Source of the DNA: Thermobifida halotolerans
GTDB taxonomy: Bacteria > Actinomycetota > Actinomycetes > Streptosporangiales > Streptosporangiaceae
DNA length: 64,000 bases
Direction of reading: 5' to 3'
Assembly (NCBI RefSeq): GCF_003574835.2
Contig: NZ_CP063196.1
Span: 2,852,001-2,916,000, forward strand
Within the stretch, counting starts at the first letter, position 1. The number at the start of each line of letters is the position of its first letter. This document shows positions 29,666 to 39,695 of this stretch, in pieces. The translations under genes were made by a program, and so were the position numbers. The notes below the pieces were generated by a model. It did no database searches. It saw only the letters and a program-made list of their open reading frames with translations, and was not told where the DNA came from.

Positions 29666-31441
29666 ATGAGCCGACGTTCCGAACGGACGATCTCCGTTCT
29701 GGTCCCACCCGATCTGGCCCCCACAGCGCCGGAGGATCCCCGTCACATCGGCCCGTACGTGTTGGTGGGACGGCTCGGTTCGGCAACCGCGGGCAGCGTG
29801 TACGCCGCCGTACACCCGACCGTGGAGCCGGACGCGCTGCTGGCGGTCAAGGTCGTGCCGCCCGCCCACGTCGCCGACGAGGCCGCCCGCTCCCGGCTCG
29901 AACAACGGCTGCGCGCCCTGGGAGCCGTGGACGGGCGCTGCTACGTCCCACCCGTGGCGTTCGACGTCCAGGACACGCCGCCCTGGCTGGCCATGCGCTA
30001 CGCCCCCGGCGTGCCGTTGGAGCGGTACGCGCGCCAGCGCGGCCCCATGAGCCTGGGTCGGCTCACCGCGCTGGCCGCCGGGCTGGGCGAGGGGCTGTCC
30101 GCGCTGCACTCCCTGGACCTGGTGCACGGCGACCTCAAACCCGGCAGCGTGCTGCTCAGTTCCGCCGGACCGCGCGTCCTGGACTGCTCGCTGTCCGGTG
30201 AGGCGTCCGTGCCGCCCGTGTCGACGCCCTGGTCGAGCCCCGAGCGCCTGCGGGGCGAGGCGCCCAGCGCGGCCTCCGACGTGTTCGCCTGGGGCGCGGT
30301 CCTCGCCTTCGCCGGAACCGGCCGTCCGCCGTTCGGCACCGGCTCCCCGGAGGACGTCGCCCAGCGGGTCGGGTCGCGGGCCCCCGACCTCGACGGCATC
30401 GCCGAGGAGATCCGCCCGCTGCTGGAGTCGGCGCTGGCCGCCGACCCCGAGCAGCGGCCGAACGTCCGTGACCTGGTGCGCTCATCCATCGAACTGTGGG
30501 AGAACGGTCTGGGGTCGGTCGGCAGCGAAGCCGGTCCGGGCTCCGGAGTCACCCGGGTGCTGACCCGGGAGTGGCAGGGGATCGTGGAGCCGGCGCTGCT
30601 GCCCCGCGTGGTCCACGTGGACGACCGCGCCAAGGGCAGGAAGAGCGGCCGCATGTCCGTCACCATGCCCGTTCCCGTGGTCTCCCCGCCGCAGCCGGCC
30701 GCCCCGGCCGGACCCCGGCAGTCCTCCGCCGCCGCGGAGTCCGAGGCGGCGGCCACGACCGCCACCTTCGCGGCTGCCCCCGCCGCCCCCTCCGCTCCGC
30801 CCGCCCCGGCCTCCGACTCGGGGCCGAAGGGATCGAACAGGCGGCTGCTGATGCTGGTGGGCGGCGGCGTCGCGGCCCTCGTGCTGGTGGGCGGCGCCGC
30901 CTGGGGGGTGTCCGCCCTGCTCCGCGAGGACGCCCCCGAAACGCAGCAGGACAACACCGCGGCCTCCGACTCCGCGGGCGACGCCGCCCCGGCGGCCGAC
31001 ACGCCCCCCGAGTGGGACACCGGAACCCTCGTGGTGCGCTTCGACGCCTCCGGCGAGACCAGCCTGCTGTCCGGACCGTGGCCCTACACCCCGGTCGAGC
31101 CCGCGTCCGGAGACGACGCGTTCACGGGGCAGAACGGCGGGGAGCTCACCCCGCAGGACTGGAGCGAGCGGTGGACCGCGGTCGAGGGCGTGGAAGCGCC
31201 GTTGGAGACGCTGATCGCCTCCGACGCCGAGGTGCTGTGCGCGTACTTCTGCCTGACCCCCGGCCAGTTGTACGTCGACGCGGAGGGCCGGGGAACCTAC
31301 GAGGTCACCGGGCGCGACCTGGCCAACTACCTGAGCTGGGGAGACGTGGTCATCGCCGAGGTGACCTTCGGTGAGCGCGACCCCGAGACCGGCCTCCCGG
31401 TGATCACGGAGGTCACCGAGCTGTACCCGCCCGCGAACTGA
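29666..31441 (+). CDS. Membrane Ser/Thr protein kinase-like protein, degenerate active site
   Basis: A 591-residue PknB-type protein. The kinase domain (about 29-280) keeps Lys62 (LAVKVV), the catalytic loop HGDLKP with Asp156, and the SDVFAWG helix. The loop Asn is Ser161, DFG reads DCS (173-175), and the glycine loop is loose (GRLGSATAGSV). A Pro/Ala-rich linker leads to a membrane helix (about 392-418) and an extracellular domain of about 170 residues with a CAYFC pair near the C-terminus; no PASTA repeats. Loss of the Mg-binding Asn and altered DFG suggest weak or no phosphotransfer, but the key Asp and Lys remain. Its ligand is unknown. The ATG follows AGGA. Confidence 0.85.
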   Translation: MSRRSERTISVLVPPDLAPTAPEDPRHIGPYVLVGRLGSATAGSVYAAVHPTVEPDALLAVKVVPPAHVADEAARSRLEQRLRALGAVDGRCYVPPVAFDVQDTPPWLAMRYAPGVPLERYARQRGPMSLGRLTALAAGLGEGLSALHSLDLVHGDLKPGSVLLSSAGPRVLDCSLSGEASVPPVSTPWSSPERLRGEAPSAASDVFAWGAVLAFAGTGRPPFGTGSPEDVAQRVGSRAPDLDGIAEEIRPLLESALAADPEQRPNVRDLVRSSIELWENGLGSVGSEAGPGSGVTRVLTREWQGIVEPALLPRVVHVDDRAKGRKSGRMSVTMPVPVVSPPQPAAPAGPRQSSAAAESEAAATTATFAAAPAAPSAPPAPASDSGPKGSNRRLLMLVGGGVAALVLVGGAAWGVSALLREDAPETQQDNTAASDSAGDAAPAADTPPEWDTGTLVVRFDASGETSLLSGPWPYTPVEPASGDDAFTGQNGGELTPQDWSERWTAVEGVEAPLETLIASDAEVLCAYFCLTPGQLYVDAEGRGTYEVTGRDLANYLSWGDVVIAEVTFGERDPETGLPVITEVTELYPPAN

Positions 31442-31639
31442 GCGCAGGGGCGGAGACCGCGGCGTCTCCCCGTCGGCGTCCGCCGGACGGCCGCGGCCCG
31501 GGAGCCGACCGTTGCCGGAGGCTCTCCGGTCCCGGGAACGTCGGTTCTCCCGCCCCTTCGCCCCGACGGCCGCGGAGCCCGCGTCCCGGACGCCGGCTCC
31601 GCGCGCCGTCACGGCCCGCCCGGACGGACGAGCGGGAGG

Positions 31640-32965
31640 TCAGCCGGACCCGCCGCGCAGCACGCCCCTGATCCGCCGCAGCACCTCGGCGAAGCGGCGT
31701 TCGGCGCCGTGGGTGGTGGGCCGGTAGTACTCGGCGCCGTCCAGCGGTTCGGGGAGGTGCCGTTGGGCCACGACCCCGCCCGGGTGGTCGTGGGGGTAGC
31801 GGTAGTCCGCCCCGTGACCGAGGTCGGAGGCGCCCCGGTAGTGGCTGTCGCGCAGGTGGGCGGGGACCGCGCCGAGGCGGCCCGCGCGCACGTCGCCGAC
31901 GGCCCGGTCGATCGCGGTGACCACCGCGTTGGACTTGGGGGCCAGCGCGATGTGGATGACCGCCTGGGCGAGGTTGATGCGCGCCTCGGGCAGGCCGACC
32001 AGTTCGACGGCCTGGGCGGCGGCGACCGCGACCTGCAGGGCGGTGGGGTCGGCCATGCCCACGTCCTCGCTGGCGTGCACCACGACGCGGCGGGCGATGA
32101 AGCGCGGGTCCTCCCCCGCCTCGATCATGCGGGCCAGGTAGTGCAGGGCGGCGTCGACGTCGCTGCCGCGCATGCTCTTGATGAACGCGCTGACCACGTC
32201 GTAGTGCTGGTCCCCGGAGCGGTCGTAGCGCACCGCGGTGCGGTCGGCCGCGCGTTCGACGTCGGCCACGGTGATCTCGGCGCGCTCCCCGGCGACCAGG
32301 GCGGCGGCCTCCAGGTAGGTGAGAGAGCGCCGGGCGTCGCCCCCGGCGAGGCGCACCAGGTGGTCGGCGGCGTCCCCGCTCAGGGTGTGCCGGCCGGCGA
32401 GGCCGCGTTCGTCGGTGAGCGCGCGCTCCACCACGGTGCGGATGTCGTCGTCGGTGTGCGGTTCGAGGGTGAGCAGCAGGGAGCGGGACAGCAGCGGGCT
32501 GATGACCGAGAAGAACGGGTTCTCGGTGGTCGCGCCGATGAAGCTCACCCAGCGGTTCTCCACCGAGGGCAGCAGGGCGTCCTGCTGGGTCTTGCTGAAC
32601 CGGTGCACCTCGTCGACGAACAGCAGGGTGCGGACGCCGCGCATGCCCAGTTCCCGGCGGGCCTCGTCGACCACCGCGCGGATGTCCTTGACCCCGGAAG
32701 TGACCGCCGACAGCTCCACGAAGCGGCGCCGGGTGGCTCGGCTGACCACCGTGGCCAGTGTGGTCTTGCCGGTGCCGGGAGGTCCCCACAGCAGCAGCGA
32801 CATGGGGGCGTCGTCCTCGACGAGCCGCCGCAGCGGGCTGCCGTCGCCGAGCAGGTGCCGCTGTCCGACCACCTCGTCCAGGGTGCGGGGGCGCATGCGC
32901 ACCGCCAGGGGTTCCTGGCTGCGGTGGGCCTCGGCTCCGGCGTCGTCGAACAGTGTTTCGGACAC
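31640..32965 (-). CDS. rarA: Replication-associated recombination protein RarA/MgsA
   Basis: A 441-residue clamp-loader-like AAA+ ATPase acting at stalled replication forks. Walker A is [11 protein letters not shown], Walker B is [12 protein letters not shown], and sensor 1 is [11 protein letters not shown]. The MgsA C-terminal part includes [15 protein letters not shown] and [13 protein letters not shown], which are specific to this family. Normal length and order. It is convergent with the kinase gene across about 200 bases. The 23-base gap to the PAP2 gene that follows it on the chromosome suggests the upstream gene runs into it. Confidence 0.95.
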   Translation of the reverse strand: MSETLFDDAGAEAHRSQEPLAVRMRPRTLDEVVGQRHLLGDGSPLRRLVEDDAPMSLLLWGPPGTGKTTLATVVSRATRRRFVELSAVTSGVKDIRAVVDEARRELGMRGVRTLLFVDEVHRFSKTQQDALLPSVENRWVSFIGATTENPFFSVISPLLSRSLLLTLEPHTDDDIRTVVERALTDERGLAGRHTLSGDAADHLVRLAGGDARRSLTYLEAAALVAGERAEITVADVERAADRTAVRYDRSGDQHYDVVSAFIKSMRGSDVDAALHYLARMIEAGEDPRFIARRVVVHASEDVGMADPTALQVAVAAAQAVELVGLPEARINLAQAVIHIALAPKSNAVVTAIDRAVGDVRAGRLGAVPAHLRDSHYRGASDLGHGADYRYPHDHPGGVVAQRHLPEPLDGAEYYRPTTHGAERRFAEVLRRIRGVLRGGSG

Positions 32966-32988
32966 ACCTCCACCCTAGTCGCCGGACG

Positions 32989-33615
32989 TCACCGCCGTGC
33001 GGCGCGGAGGCGCGGGGCCAGGAAGCGCAGCAGCCACCAGGCCAGCAGGCCGACGCCGCCGCCCACCAGCGCTCCCCCCACCGTGTCGGAGAACCAGTGC
33101 ACGCCCAGGTACATCCGGCTCCACGCCATCACCACGGTGAACGCCGCTCCGACCAGCAGCACCGGCACACGGGCCCACTTCGGACTGACGGCCGCGGCGG
33201 CGACGGTCAGCACCGCGGCGAACGCGGTGTGCCCGGACGGGTAGGCCGCCGTGTCCTCGGCGACCAACTGCTCCAGCGGGCGGGGACGGCCCAGCAGCGC
33301 CTTGGTCAGCGGGACCGTGACCAGTGACGTGGCGGCCCAGGCGAGCGCGACCAGCAGTACCGACGACCAGCGGCGCAGCAGCACCAGCGGCAGCAGCAGT
33401 CCCGCCACCAGGACGCTGCCCCACGGCCATGCCCCGATGCGGTGGAGGAAGACCGCCGCGGCGGTCTCGGAGGGGGTCCGCTCGTCGGAGACCTCCTCGG
33501 TGAGTGCGACGTCCCACCCGCCCAGGGCGGGCGGGTCGGTGTCCACGGCCAGGGGAAGCGCCAGGGCCGCGAAGGCGAGCAGGAGGCCGACCGCGGTCCC
33601 TCCGAGGCGGGCCAT
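32989..33615 (-). CDS. PAP2-superfamily membrane phosphatase
   Basis: A 208-residue protein with about six membrane helices. The three catalytic motifs are clear: KALLGRPRP (Lys-x6-Arg-Pro), PSGH, and SRMYLGVHWFSD with the catalytic His. Members hydrolyse undecaprenyl pyrophosphate, phosphatidate or phosphatidylglycerophosphate; the substrate cannot be chosen from sequence. It lies directly downstream of the SpoIIE phosphatase gene (4-base gap), so both are in one transcript. Confidence 0.9.
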   Translation of the reverse strand: MARLGGTAVGLLLAFAALALPLAVDTDPPALGGWDVALTEEVSDERTPSETAAAVFLHRIGAWPWGSVLVAGLLLPLVLLRRWSSVLLVALAWAATSLVTVPLTKALLGRPRPLEQLVAEDTAAYPSGHTAFAAVLTVAAAAVSPKWARVPVLLVGAAFTVVMAWSRMYLGVHWFSDTVGGALVGGGVGLLAWWLLRFLAPRLRAARR

Positions 33616-33619
33616 CGGG

Positions 33620-35653
33620 TCAGCGGACCCGGGCGACGAGGATCGCGATGTCGTCGCTGCGTCCCGCCGGAGTGAGCCTGGCCAGGGCGGTGGCCGCCTG
33701 GTGGACGTCGGCGGCCTTGGCGTCGAGTTCCCTGCCGACCGCGGCCAGACCGTCGTCCATGTTCACCTCCGAGCTCTCCACGAGGCCGTCCGAGCACATC
33801 AGCAGTGTGCTGCCCGGCGGCAGGGAGCGGGAGCTGACCGGGTACTTCGCCTCGGAGTCCACGCCGACGGGCGGACCGGTCTCGGGGCTCCACACCTCGT
33901 ATCCCGAGCCGGTGGCCAGTACGACGGGGGGCTGCCCGGCCCAGGCGGCCTGGATCTGTCCCAGGTCCACGTCGATCACCAGGTAGCCGCAGGTGGCGAA
34001 GACGATCTCGCCGGTCTCGGTGAGCAGTCGGTTGGTCTCGGCCAGGACGGTTCCCGGGTCGCTCTGGTTGCTGGCGTAGGCGCGGAAGGCCATTCGGATC
34101 TGGCCCATCGCGGCGGCGGCCTCCACGCCGTGCCCCTGGACGTCCCCCACGACCAGGCCGATGCGGCTGCCGGGGAGCCTGATGGCGTCGTAGAAGTCGC
34201 CGCACACGCGCCATCCGGCGCGGGAGGGCAGGTAGCGTACGGCGACGTCCAGTTCGGGGAAGTCCGGGGGCTGCGGGGGGAGCATGCGTTTCTGGACGGC
34301 GTCGGCGAGTTCCAGTTCGGCGCGCTGGCGGTTGACGCGCTGCAGCGCCTGGCCCGCCAGTCCGGCCAGGGTCAGCATGAGCGCGCGCTCGTCCGGGGTG
34401 GCGTGGTGGGGCTGGGTCCAGGCCACCACCCACACGCCGAGGGTCACCTTGGCGTCGCCGAAGACCGGGACGAAGGCCCAGGAGTGGCTTCCGGTCCGCC
34501 GCAGGGTCCCCTCGACGGCGGGGAACCGTCCCAGCAGTTCGGAGCGGCTTTCGAAGAAGCGCGGCTGGCGGTCCTGCAGGACGGCTCCGGTCGGGTAGGA
34601 GACGTCGCGGTGGTCGTGCTCTTCGAGCCACCTCTCGACGTTCGCGGTCCTGGTGCTGTGGAGGCGGAGTTCGTCCTGGTCCAGCAGCATGACGTGGGCG
34701 CTGTCGCCGCCGAAGATCGGCAGGAACTCCCTGCCGAGCAGGTCGGTGACCTCCTCCACCGTGGTGGCCGAGACGAGTTTGGCGGCCAGTTCGTTGACCT
34801 GTCGGCCCTGCGCGGCCTCGATGCGTCGGCGGTCGGCCAGGCGCCGGACCAGTTCGACGTGTTCGGTCATGTCGTCGACGACGCCGACGAGTCGGGGGCG
34901 CTCCCCGCCGACGTAGGCGCCGCGCGCGTACAGCCACCGCTCGTCGCCCACCTGGTCGAACATGCGGAACCGCTGCTCGTAGTCGCGCCCCTGGTAGGAG
35001 GTCTCCAGGGCGTCGCGCAGCCGGGCGACGTCGTCGCGGTGCACCCGGGCCAGGCACTCCTCGAGGGTGCACGCCTCTCCGGCGAGCATCCGTCCCAGTG
35101 GGGAGGGGCCGAACAGTTCGCTCAGTCTTCCGCTGGTGAGGTCCAGCGACCACAGGGCGGTGTCGGCCTCGCGCAGCCGGAGTTCGGTGACGATGCGCAG
35201 GGTCTCCTCGTCACGGCTGACGGCCGACAGTTGGACGACGACTCCGGCGACCTCGTCCGCGGCGGCGGTGGAGGGCAGGGGACGCGCCTGGACCACGGTG
35301 CGGTGCGACCGCCCTCTCGCCGTGCGGATCGCCAGGTCCGGCCACTGTCCGGGGGCGCTCCCCCGCAGTGCCCTGCTGTGCTGCTCCCAGGCGCGGCCGT
35401 GGTCGTCGGTCTCGAACAGTTCGGGCCAGTGCCGTCCCGCGACCTCGGTGGGCGAGTAGCCCAGCAGGGTGGTGAAAGCCTGGTTGACCAGGAGGACCGC
35501 TCCGGCGCGGTCGGCCACGAGCATCGCTGTGGGCGCATGGCGGAACGCGGTACCGGCCGGATCGTCCATTTGCGCCGCGGGAGCGTCGGTCTTTCCTCCA
35601 GAACCGGCGAAGTCGTCCGTCGTGCCGGTCGATCTGTTCACGTAATAGTTCAT
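33620..35653 (-). CDS. PAS/GAF/SpoIIE protein phosphatase
   Basis: A 677-residue PP2C-type Ser/Thr phosphatase of the RsbU/SpoIIE group. Two PAS domains (about 30-150 and 165-275) and a GAF domain (about 290-440) precede the catalytic part (about 450-677). Metal-binding aspartates are in CGDFYDA, GDVQGHG, SDGLVE and the final GRSDDIAI. Such enzymes dephosphorylate anti-sigma-factor antagonists to release sigma factors, and actinomycetes have many. No partner kinase or antagonist is adjacent. There is no membrane segment, so a cytosolic ligand or redox signal is likely. Confidence 0.93.
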   Translation of the reverse strand: MNYYVNRSTGTTDDFAGSGGKTDAPAAQMDDPAGTAFRHAPTAMLVADRAGAVLLVNQAFTTLLGYSPTEVAGRHWPELFETDDHGRAWEQHSRALRGSAPGQWPDLAIRTARGRSHRTVVQARPLPSTAAADEVAGVVVQLSAVSRDEETLRIVTELRLREADTALWSLDLTSGRLSELFGPSPLGRMLAGEACTLEECLARVHRDDVARLRDALETSYQGRDYEQRFRMFDQVGDERWLYARGAYVGGERPRLVGVVDDMTEHVELVRRLADRRRIEAAQGRQVNELAAKLVSATTVEEVTDLLGREFLPIFGGDSAHVMLLDQDELRLHSTRTANVERWLEEHDHRDVSYPTGAVLQDRQPRFFESRSELLGRFPAVEGTLRRTGSHSWAFVPVFGDAKVTLGVWVVAWTQPHHATPDERALMLTLAGLAGQALQRVNRQRAELELADAVQKRMLPPQPPDFPELDVAVRYLPSRAGWRVCGDFYDAIRLPGSRIGLVVGDVQGHGVEAAAAMGQIRMAFRAYASNQSDPGTVLAETNRLLTETGEIVFATCGYLVIDVDLGQIQAAWAGQPPVVLATGSGYEVWSPETGPPVGVDSEAKYPVSSRSLPPGSTLLMCSDGLVESSEVNMDDGLAAVGRELDAKAADVHQAATALARLTPAGRSDDIAILVARVR

Positions 35654-36063
35654 CCCCGTGTCGTCGCGAATGTCCTGTCCGCGTCCGCGGACCCCTCCCG
35701 AACATCCGATTCACCCTACTTTAACTAAATAACCCCCTTTGCGCAGGTCATCGACCATGGAGAAGGACTTCCCGCATCGTCCCACCGCAGGCGGGCAATC
35801 GGCAATGGGGGCGAAAAGCCGCCGATCCCAAAGAATTCACCACGAACAGGACACCGGGACCGGTCAATTCTTGCCGTTCTCTTGACCTTCACATTGCCTG
35901 ACGACATCGGGATTCTCGACACACCGTGGACAATTCTAGCGCTCCGGTTCCCCGGCCACCCGTGGCCGTGTCGGGTGTTTCCCGGAGCGGCGCCGTGCCG
36001 CTCGCACGCGCAGGGCCCCGTGGCGGCGGATGCCGCCACGGGGCCCTGCGGTCCGCGGCCGGC
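35654..36063. other. Intergenic region upstream of the SpoIIE gene
   Basis: No gene is supported. The part near 35700-35740 is AT-rich and probably holds the SpoIIE promoter. The far end carries the terminator of the next leftward gene. Confidence 0.5.
36011..36048 (-). terminator. Terminator of the septum-formation-type gene
   Basis: A perfect 17-base stem (36011-36027 with 36032-36048) with a GGAT loop, 16 bases downstream of the stop codon at 36064. Confidence 0.7.
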
Positions 36064-36594
36064 TCAGCGGGCGGCGCCCGCCAGGGTGCCGGTGACCTCG
36101 CCGTCCGGGTCGAAGATGGTGCACAGGATCTCGCGGTCGCCCTGTTCCCAGGAGCTCTCGGTGGGCGAGAAGTAGGAGAAGTCGAGCACGGACTCCTCGT
36201 AGGGGAGGCCGACGAAGGAGTCGAACTCCGTCATGCAGAAGTCGTCGGCGAACGTCTGGATCTCGTAGTCGCCGGGGTAGGGGCCGTCAGGCATGTAGCC
36301 CGCCGCGTAGGCCTCGGAGTCGTGCGGTTCGCTGCAGGGGACGACCTCGACGGTCGTGACCTCCTCGGCTCCGCTGTTGTCGGGCGGGAAGCAGTCGCCG
36401 ACGGCGATGGCGAAGACGTCCTCCTCGCTCGTTCCGCTCGTGTTCTCGAGCTGCTCGAGGTCCTGGAGGGCCTCCTCCAGGTCGCCTCCACCGGGGAGGA
36501 GCAGTCCGCAACCGGACAACGCGAGGGTCGCCGCGGCGATCGCGGTGGTGGCGGCGGCACGGCCGACTCCCCACCGGAGTGAATCCAGGGTCAT
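36064..36594 (-). CDS. Lipoprotein with septum-formation (Septum_form) domain
   Basis: A 176-residue secreted protein. The N-terminus ends in LALSGCG, a good lipobox, so it should be anchored at the outer face of the membrane. The body has VGDCFPP, then VEVVPCSEPHDSEAYAA, then FCMTEFDSFVG and REILCTIFD. The four cysteines and the PCSEPHDSE block match the actinobacterial Septum_form domain, named for a Mycobacterium protein whose function is still unclear. I chose the ATG at 36592-36594, which has GGAG 8 bases ahead; the frame is open further upstream. Confidence 0.82.
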   Translation of the reverse strand: MTLDSLRWGVGRAAATTAIAAATLALSGCGLLLPGGGDLEEALQDLEQLENTSGTSEEDVFAIAVGDCFPPDNSGAEEVTTVEVVPCSEPHDSEAYAAGYMPDGPYPGDYEIQTFADDFCMTEFDSFVGLPYEESVLDFSYFSPTESSWEQGDREILCTIFDPDGEVTGTLAGAAR

Positions 36595-36972
36595 CAATTC
36601 TCCACTGTGGACACAGAACGGGGGTTGGCGATACCGGCCTCCGGGCAGGACACGGAGTCCTCGTCGCGGTAAGAAACGTCCCGACTCTCGGTACCGAGGC
36701 GTGTGCGGGGTCATGGCCGCTCGGAACCGTCACGTGCGGTGGGCGGTATCTGGTGGAGTGACCTTAGCACCCGCCTATGACATTCCGGATAGTTCGTGCC
36801 ACATCCGGCCATTTTCCCCTCGCAGCCGGGTTCTCTCCCGCCTCTCCTGCCGCGATCCTCCTCACTGTCTGTGACCCATCTCATATCCCCGGCGGGCGGA
36901 GGCGCCGGTGCGGAAACGCCCCGAGGGCCCGACCGGAAACGGCCGGGCCCTCGGGGGTTCGGAGGCCGGGGC
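36595..36972. other. Intergenic region between SSI and septum-formation genes
   Basis: No gene is supported in 378 bases. It holds the SSI terminator at the right and presumably the promoter of the lipoprotein gene at the left. Confidence 0.45.
36919..36956 (-). terminator. Terminator of the SSI-type gene
   Basis: A perfect 13-base stem (36919-36931 with 36944-36956) begins 16 bases past the stop codon. On the minus strand no long T-run follows. Confidence 0.6.
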
Positions 36973-37425
36973 TCAGAAGGAGAAGACGCCGTCGGTCCCC
37001 ACGTCCGCCTCACACGCGTTGCCGAACCTCTCCGCGTAGGAGACCGTGCGCTCGCCCCAGGTGCCGGTCGCGACGGCCGTCACCGGTGCCCAGACCGCGG
37101 GACACGGCCCGGGGACACTGGGCAGCCGTGCGAAGTGGCCGTCGACCGCGCGCAGCGAGTCGCAGGCGCCCCTGGGGTCGGGATGGGTGCCCCCGTCGGG
37201 GCCGCACGTCAGCGTCACCTGGGTGACCCGCTCCCCGTGCGAGTTCTCGTCGATGATCACGGTGCCGGGATCGGGGACGATGGTGAGCACGAGGTCGGCC
37301 TTGGGTTCAACGGGGCCCGGCGAGATGCCGGGGTCAGCGGACGCGCTGGCGCCGAGGGGAAGGACCGCGGCGCAGGCGGCGACCGCGAGGGTCGCCAGGA
37401 CGCGTCGGATTGCCGTGGTGGGCAT
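36973..37425 (-). CDS. SSI-family secreted subtilisin inhibitor
   Basis: A 150-residue secreted protein. A signal peptide (LATLAVAACAAVLPLG, cleavage near ASA-DPG) precedes a mature domain of about 115 residues. The SSI pattern is visible: VTLTCGPDGGTHPDPRGACD, then CPAVWAPV, then RTVSYAERFGNACEAD and the terminal GVFSF. Four cysteines match the two SSI disulfides. In SSI the P1 residue follows Cys-Pro; here it is Ala rather than Met or Lys, which would favour elastase- or subtilisin-like proteases over trypsin. That preference is inferred. The 282 bases upstream to the aspS terminator hold no gene. Confidence 0.92.
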   Translation of the reverse strand: MPTTAIRRVLATLAVAACAAVLPLGASASADPGISPGPVEPKADLVLTIVPDPGTVIIDENSHGERVTQVTLTCGPDGGTHPDPRGACDSLRAVDGHFARLPSVPGPCPAVWAPVTAVATGTWGERTVSYAERFGNACEADVGTDGVFSF

Positions 37426-37707
37426 GGGTCACCTTTCGCTCGTCCGTTTCGGGACATGCATGCGCGGGTGCTCCCCACCGGCCCGACGGATCACCTACCG
37501 TCGGCGACCGGTCCGCGACGCAGCATCACTGTAATGAGCAGGAAATCTCCGAGAAAGCCCCATATGACCAGAAACCACTTTTCCCGCGAACCGATTAACT
37601 CCCAACTGGGGATATCTTTCCGGAGGAAATGAGGCAACGGTAGAAAATGTTTGCCCTCTCCTGTTCTGCCCGGCGGACCCTCCGTTCCCGCGGTCTCCGC
37701 GAAAACG

Positions 37708-37747
37708 GACGCCGTTGGGGCGGGCCCGGGCCCGCCCCAACGGCGTC
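37708..37747. terminator. 40-base perfect palindrome terminating aspS
   Basis: All 40 bases (centre between 37727 and 37728) read the same on both strands. On the minus strand CGTTTTCGC follows, so it is a strong terminator for aspS (stop at 37766). It could also act on rightward transcripts. Confidence 0.7.
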
Positions 37748-37765
37748 GGTGTGGATTCCGACCGG

Positions 37766-39502
37766 TCAGGCCGTCTCCTCCGGCACGGAGTCGACCCCCG
37801 CCTCCCGGCGCTGCGCCGCCGTGATCGGGGTGGGCGCGCCCGTCAACGGGTCGGCCCCCGACGCCGTCTTGGGGAAGGCGATGACGTCACGGATCGAGTT
37901 CCCGCCGGTCAGCAGGGCGACGATGCGGTCCCACCCGAAGGCGATGCCGCCGTGCGGCGGAGGACCGAACTTGAACGCCTCCAGCAGGAAGCCGAACTTC
38001 GCCTCCGCCTCGGCCTTGCTGATCCCCAGCGTCTCGAAGACGCGCTGCTGGACCTCGCTCTGGTGGATACGGATGGACCCGCCGCCGATCTCCAGACCGT
38101 TGCACACCATGTCGTAGGCGTAGGCCAGCGCGTTCGCCGGGTCCTCGTGGAACGTGGCGACGAACTCGGGCTTGGGGCTGGTGAACGGGTGGTGCACCGG
38201 GGTCCACCCGCCCTCGTCGTCCTCCTCGAACATGGGGGCGTCCACCACCCACAGAAACGACCACCGGGACCTGTCGATCAGCCCCAGCCGGTTGCCGATC
38301 TCCAGACGGGCCGCGCCCAGCAGTTCCTGGGCGGCCCGGCGGGCGCCCGCGGCGAAGAAGACGGCGTCCCCCGGCTCGGCGTCGACCGCTTCCAGCAGTC
38401 CGGACTTCTCGGCGTCGGACAGGTTCTTGGCGACCGGACCGCCCAGCGTCCCGTCCTGCTGCACCAGCACGTAGGCCAGTCCCCTGGCACCGCGCGCCCG
38501 GGCCCAGTCCTGCCAGCCGTCGAGCTGCTTGCGGGTCTGCGCGGCCCCTCCGGGCATCACCACGGCGCCCACGTAGGGGGCCTGGAAGACGCGGAAGTCC
38601 GTGTCGGCGAACAGTTCGGTCAGCTCGGTCAGCTCCAACCCGAAGCGCAGGTCGGGCTTGTCGGAGCCGAAGCGGTCCATCGCCTCCCGGAACGGCATGC
38701 GCGGCAGCGGCAGCGGGATCTCGTGGCCGAGGACCTCGCTCCACAGCCGCGCCACCAGCGCCTCGCCGACCCCGATGACGTCGTCCTGGTCCACGAAGCT
38801 CATCTCGATGTCGATCTGGGTGAACTCCGGCTGCCGGTCCGCGCGGAAGTCCTCGTCCCGGAAGCAGCGGGCGATCTGGTAGTACCGTTCCAGGCCGCCC
38901 ACCATGAGCAGCTGCTTGAACAGCTGCGGGGACTGCGGCAGGGCGTACCAGTGCCCCGGCTGCAGGCGCACCGGCACCAGGAAGTCGCGGGCGCCCTCGG
39001 GGGTGGAACGGGTCAGGTACGGGGTCTCGACGTTGACGAAGCCGTGCTCGCGCATGACGTCGTGGACCACGAAGCTGGCCTTGGACCGGGTGCGCAGCGC
39101 CCCGGCCGTCTCCTGGCGGCGCATGTCGAGGTAGCGGTAGCGCAGCCGGGCCTCCTCGGAGACCTCCTGGGAGCCGTCGAGCGGGAACGGCAGCGGCGCC
39201 GCCTCGCTCAGGACCTCGATGCGGGAGGCGACGACCTCGACGGCGCCGGTGGCGATGTCGGGGTTCTCGTTGCCTTCGGGGCGGACCCGGACCGTGCCGG
39301 TCACCTTGACGCAGTACTCCGAGCGGAGGTCGTGGGCGAGCTCGTCCTCGCGGACCACGACCTGGACGACACCGGAGGCGTCGCGCAGGTCGAGGAAGAC
39401 GACGCCGCCGTGGTCGCGGCGGCGAGCCACCCAACCGGCCAGGACCACGGTCTCGTCTGCGTGTTCGGCGCGTAGCGTGCCCGCCTCGTGCGTGCGGATC
39501 AA
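37766..39502 (-). CDS. aspS: Aspartate-tRNA ligase
   Basis: A 578-residue class IIb synthetase of bacterial type. The OB-fold anticodon-binding domain (about 1-110) starts [11 protein letters not shown] and has [10 protein letters not shown]-like sequence. The catalytic core has [20 protein letters not shown], then [20 protein letters not shown] (motif 2) and the C-terminal [11 protein letters not shown] (motif 3). The inserted GAD domain lies about 290-420. Whether it also charges tRNA(Asn) cannot be told from this window. An independent unit with its own terminator. Confidence 0.97.
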   Translation of the reverse strand: MIRTHEAGTLRAEHADETVVLAGWVARRRDHGGVVFLDLRDASGVVQVVVREDELAHDLRSEYCVKVTGTVRVRPEGNENPDIATGAVEVVASRIEVLSEAAPLPFPLDGSQEVSEEARLRYRYLDMRRQETAGALRTRSKASFVVHDVMREHGFVNVETPYLTRSTPEGARDFLVPVRLQPGHWYALPQSPQLFKQLLMVGGLERYYQIARCFRDEDFRADRQPEFTQIDIEMSFVDQDDVIGVGEALVARLWSEVLGHEIPLPLPRMPFREAMDRFGSDKPDLRFGLELTELTELFADTDFRVFQAPYVGAVVMPGGAAQTRKQLDGWQDWARARGARGLAYVLVQQDGTLGGPVAKNLSDAEKSGLLEAVDAEPGDAVFFAAGARRAAQELLGAARLEIGNRLGLIDRSRWSFLWVVDAPMFEEDDEGGWTPVHHPFTSPKPEFVATFHEDPANALAYAYDMVCNGLEIGGGSIRIHQSEVQQRVFETLGISKAEAEAKFGFLLEAFKFGPPPHGGIAFGWDRIVALLTGGNSIRDVIAFPKTASGADPLTGAPTPITAAQRREAGVDSVPEETA

Positions 39503-39695
39503 CGGGGTTCTCCTTCAGCAGTGTCGGAATGTCTCAGTCATTGCCTGACGCGTGCGGCCGACCGGCCCCGCGGGGCCGGTGCCGGTATCTCGTCTCCGCT
39601 GCGGCTGAGCTCCCGAAACCGCACGCGGTGCGATGCTGCTGTTCATTGTCTCGTTCACGGTCCTCGCGCTGCGTGAGCTGCTGGGCGGGGCCGCC

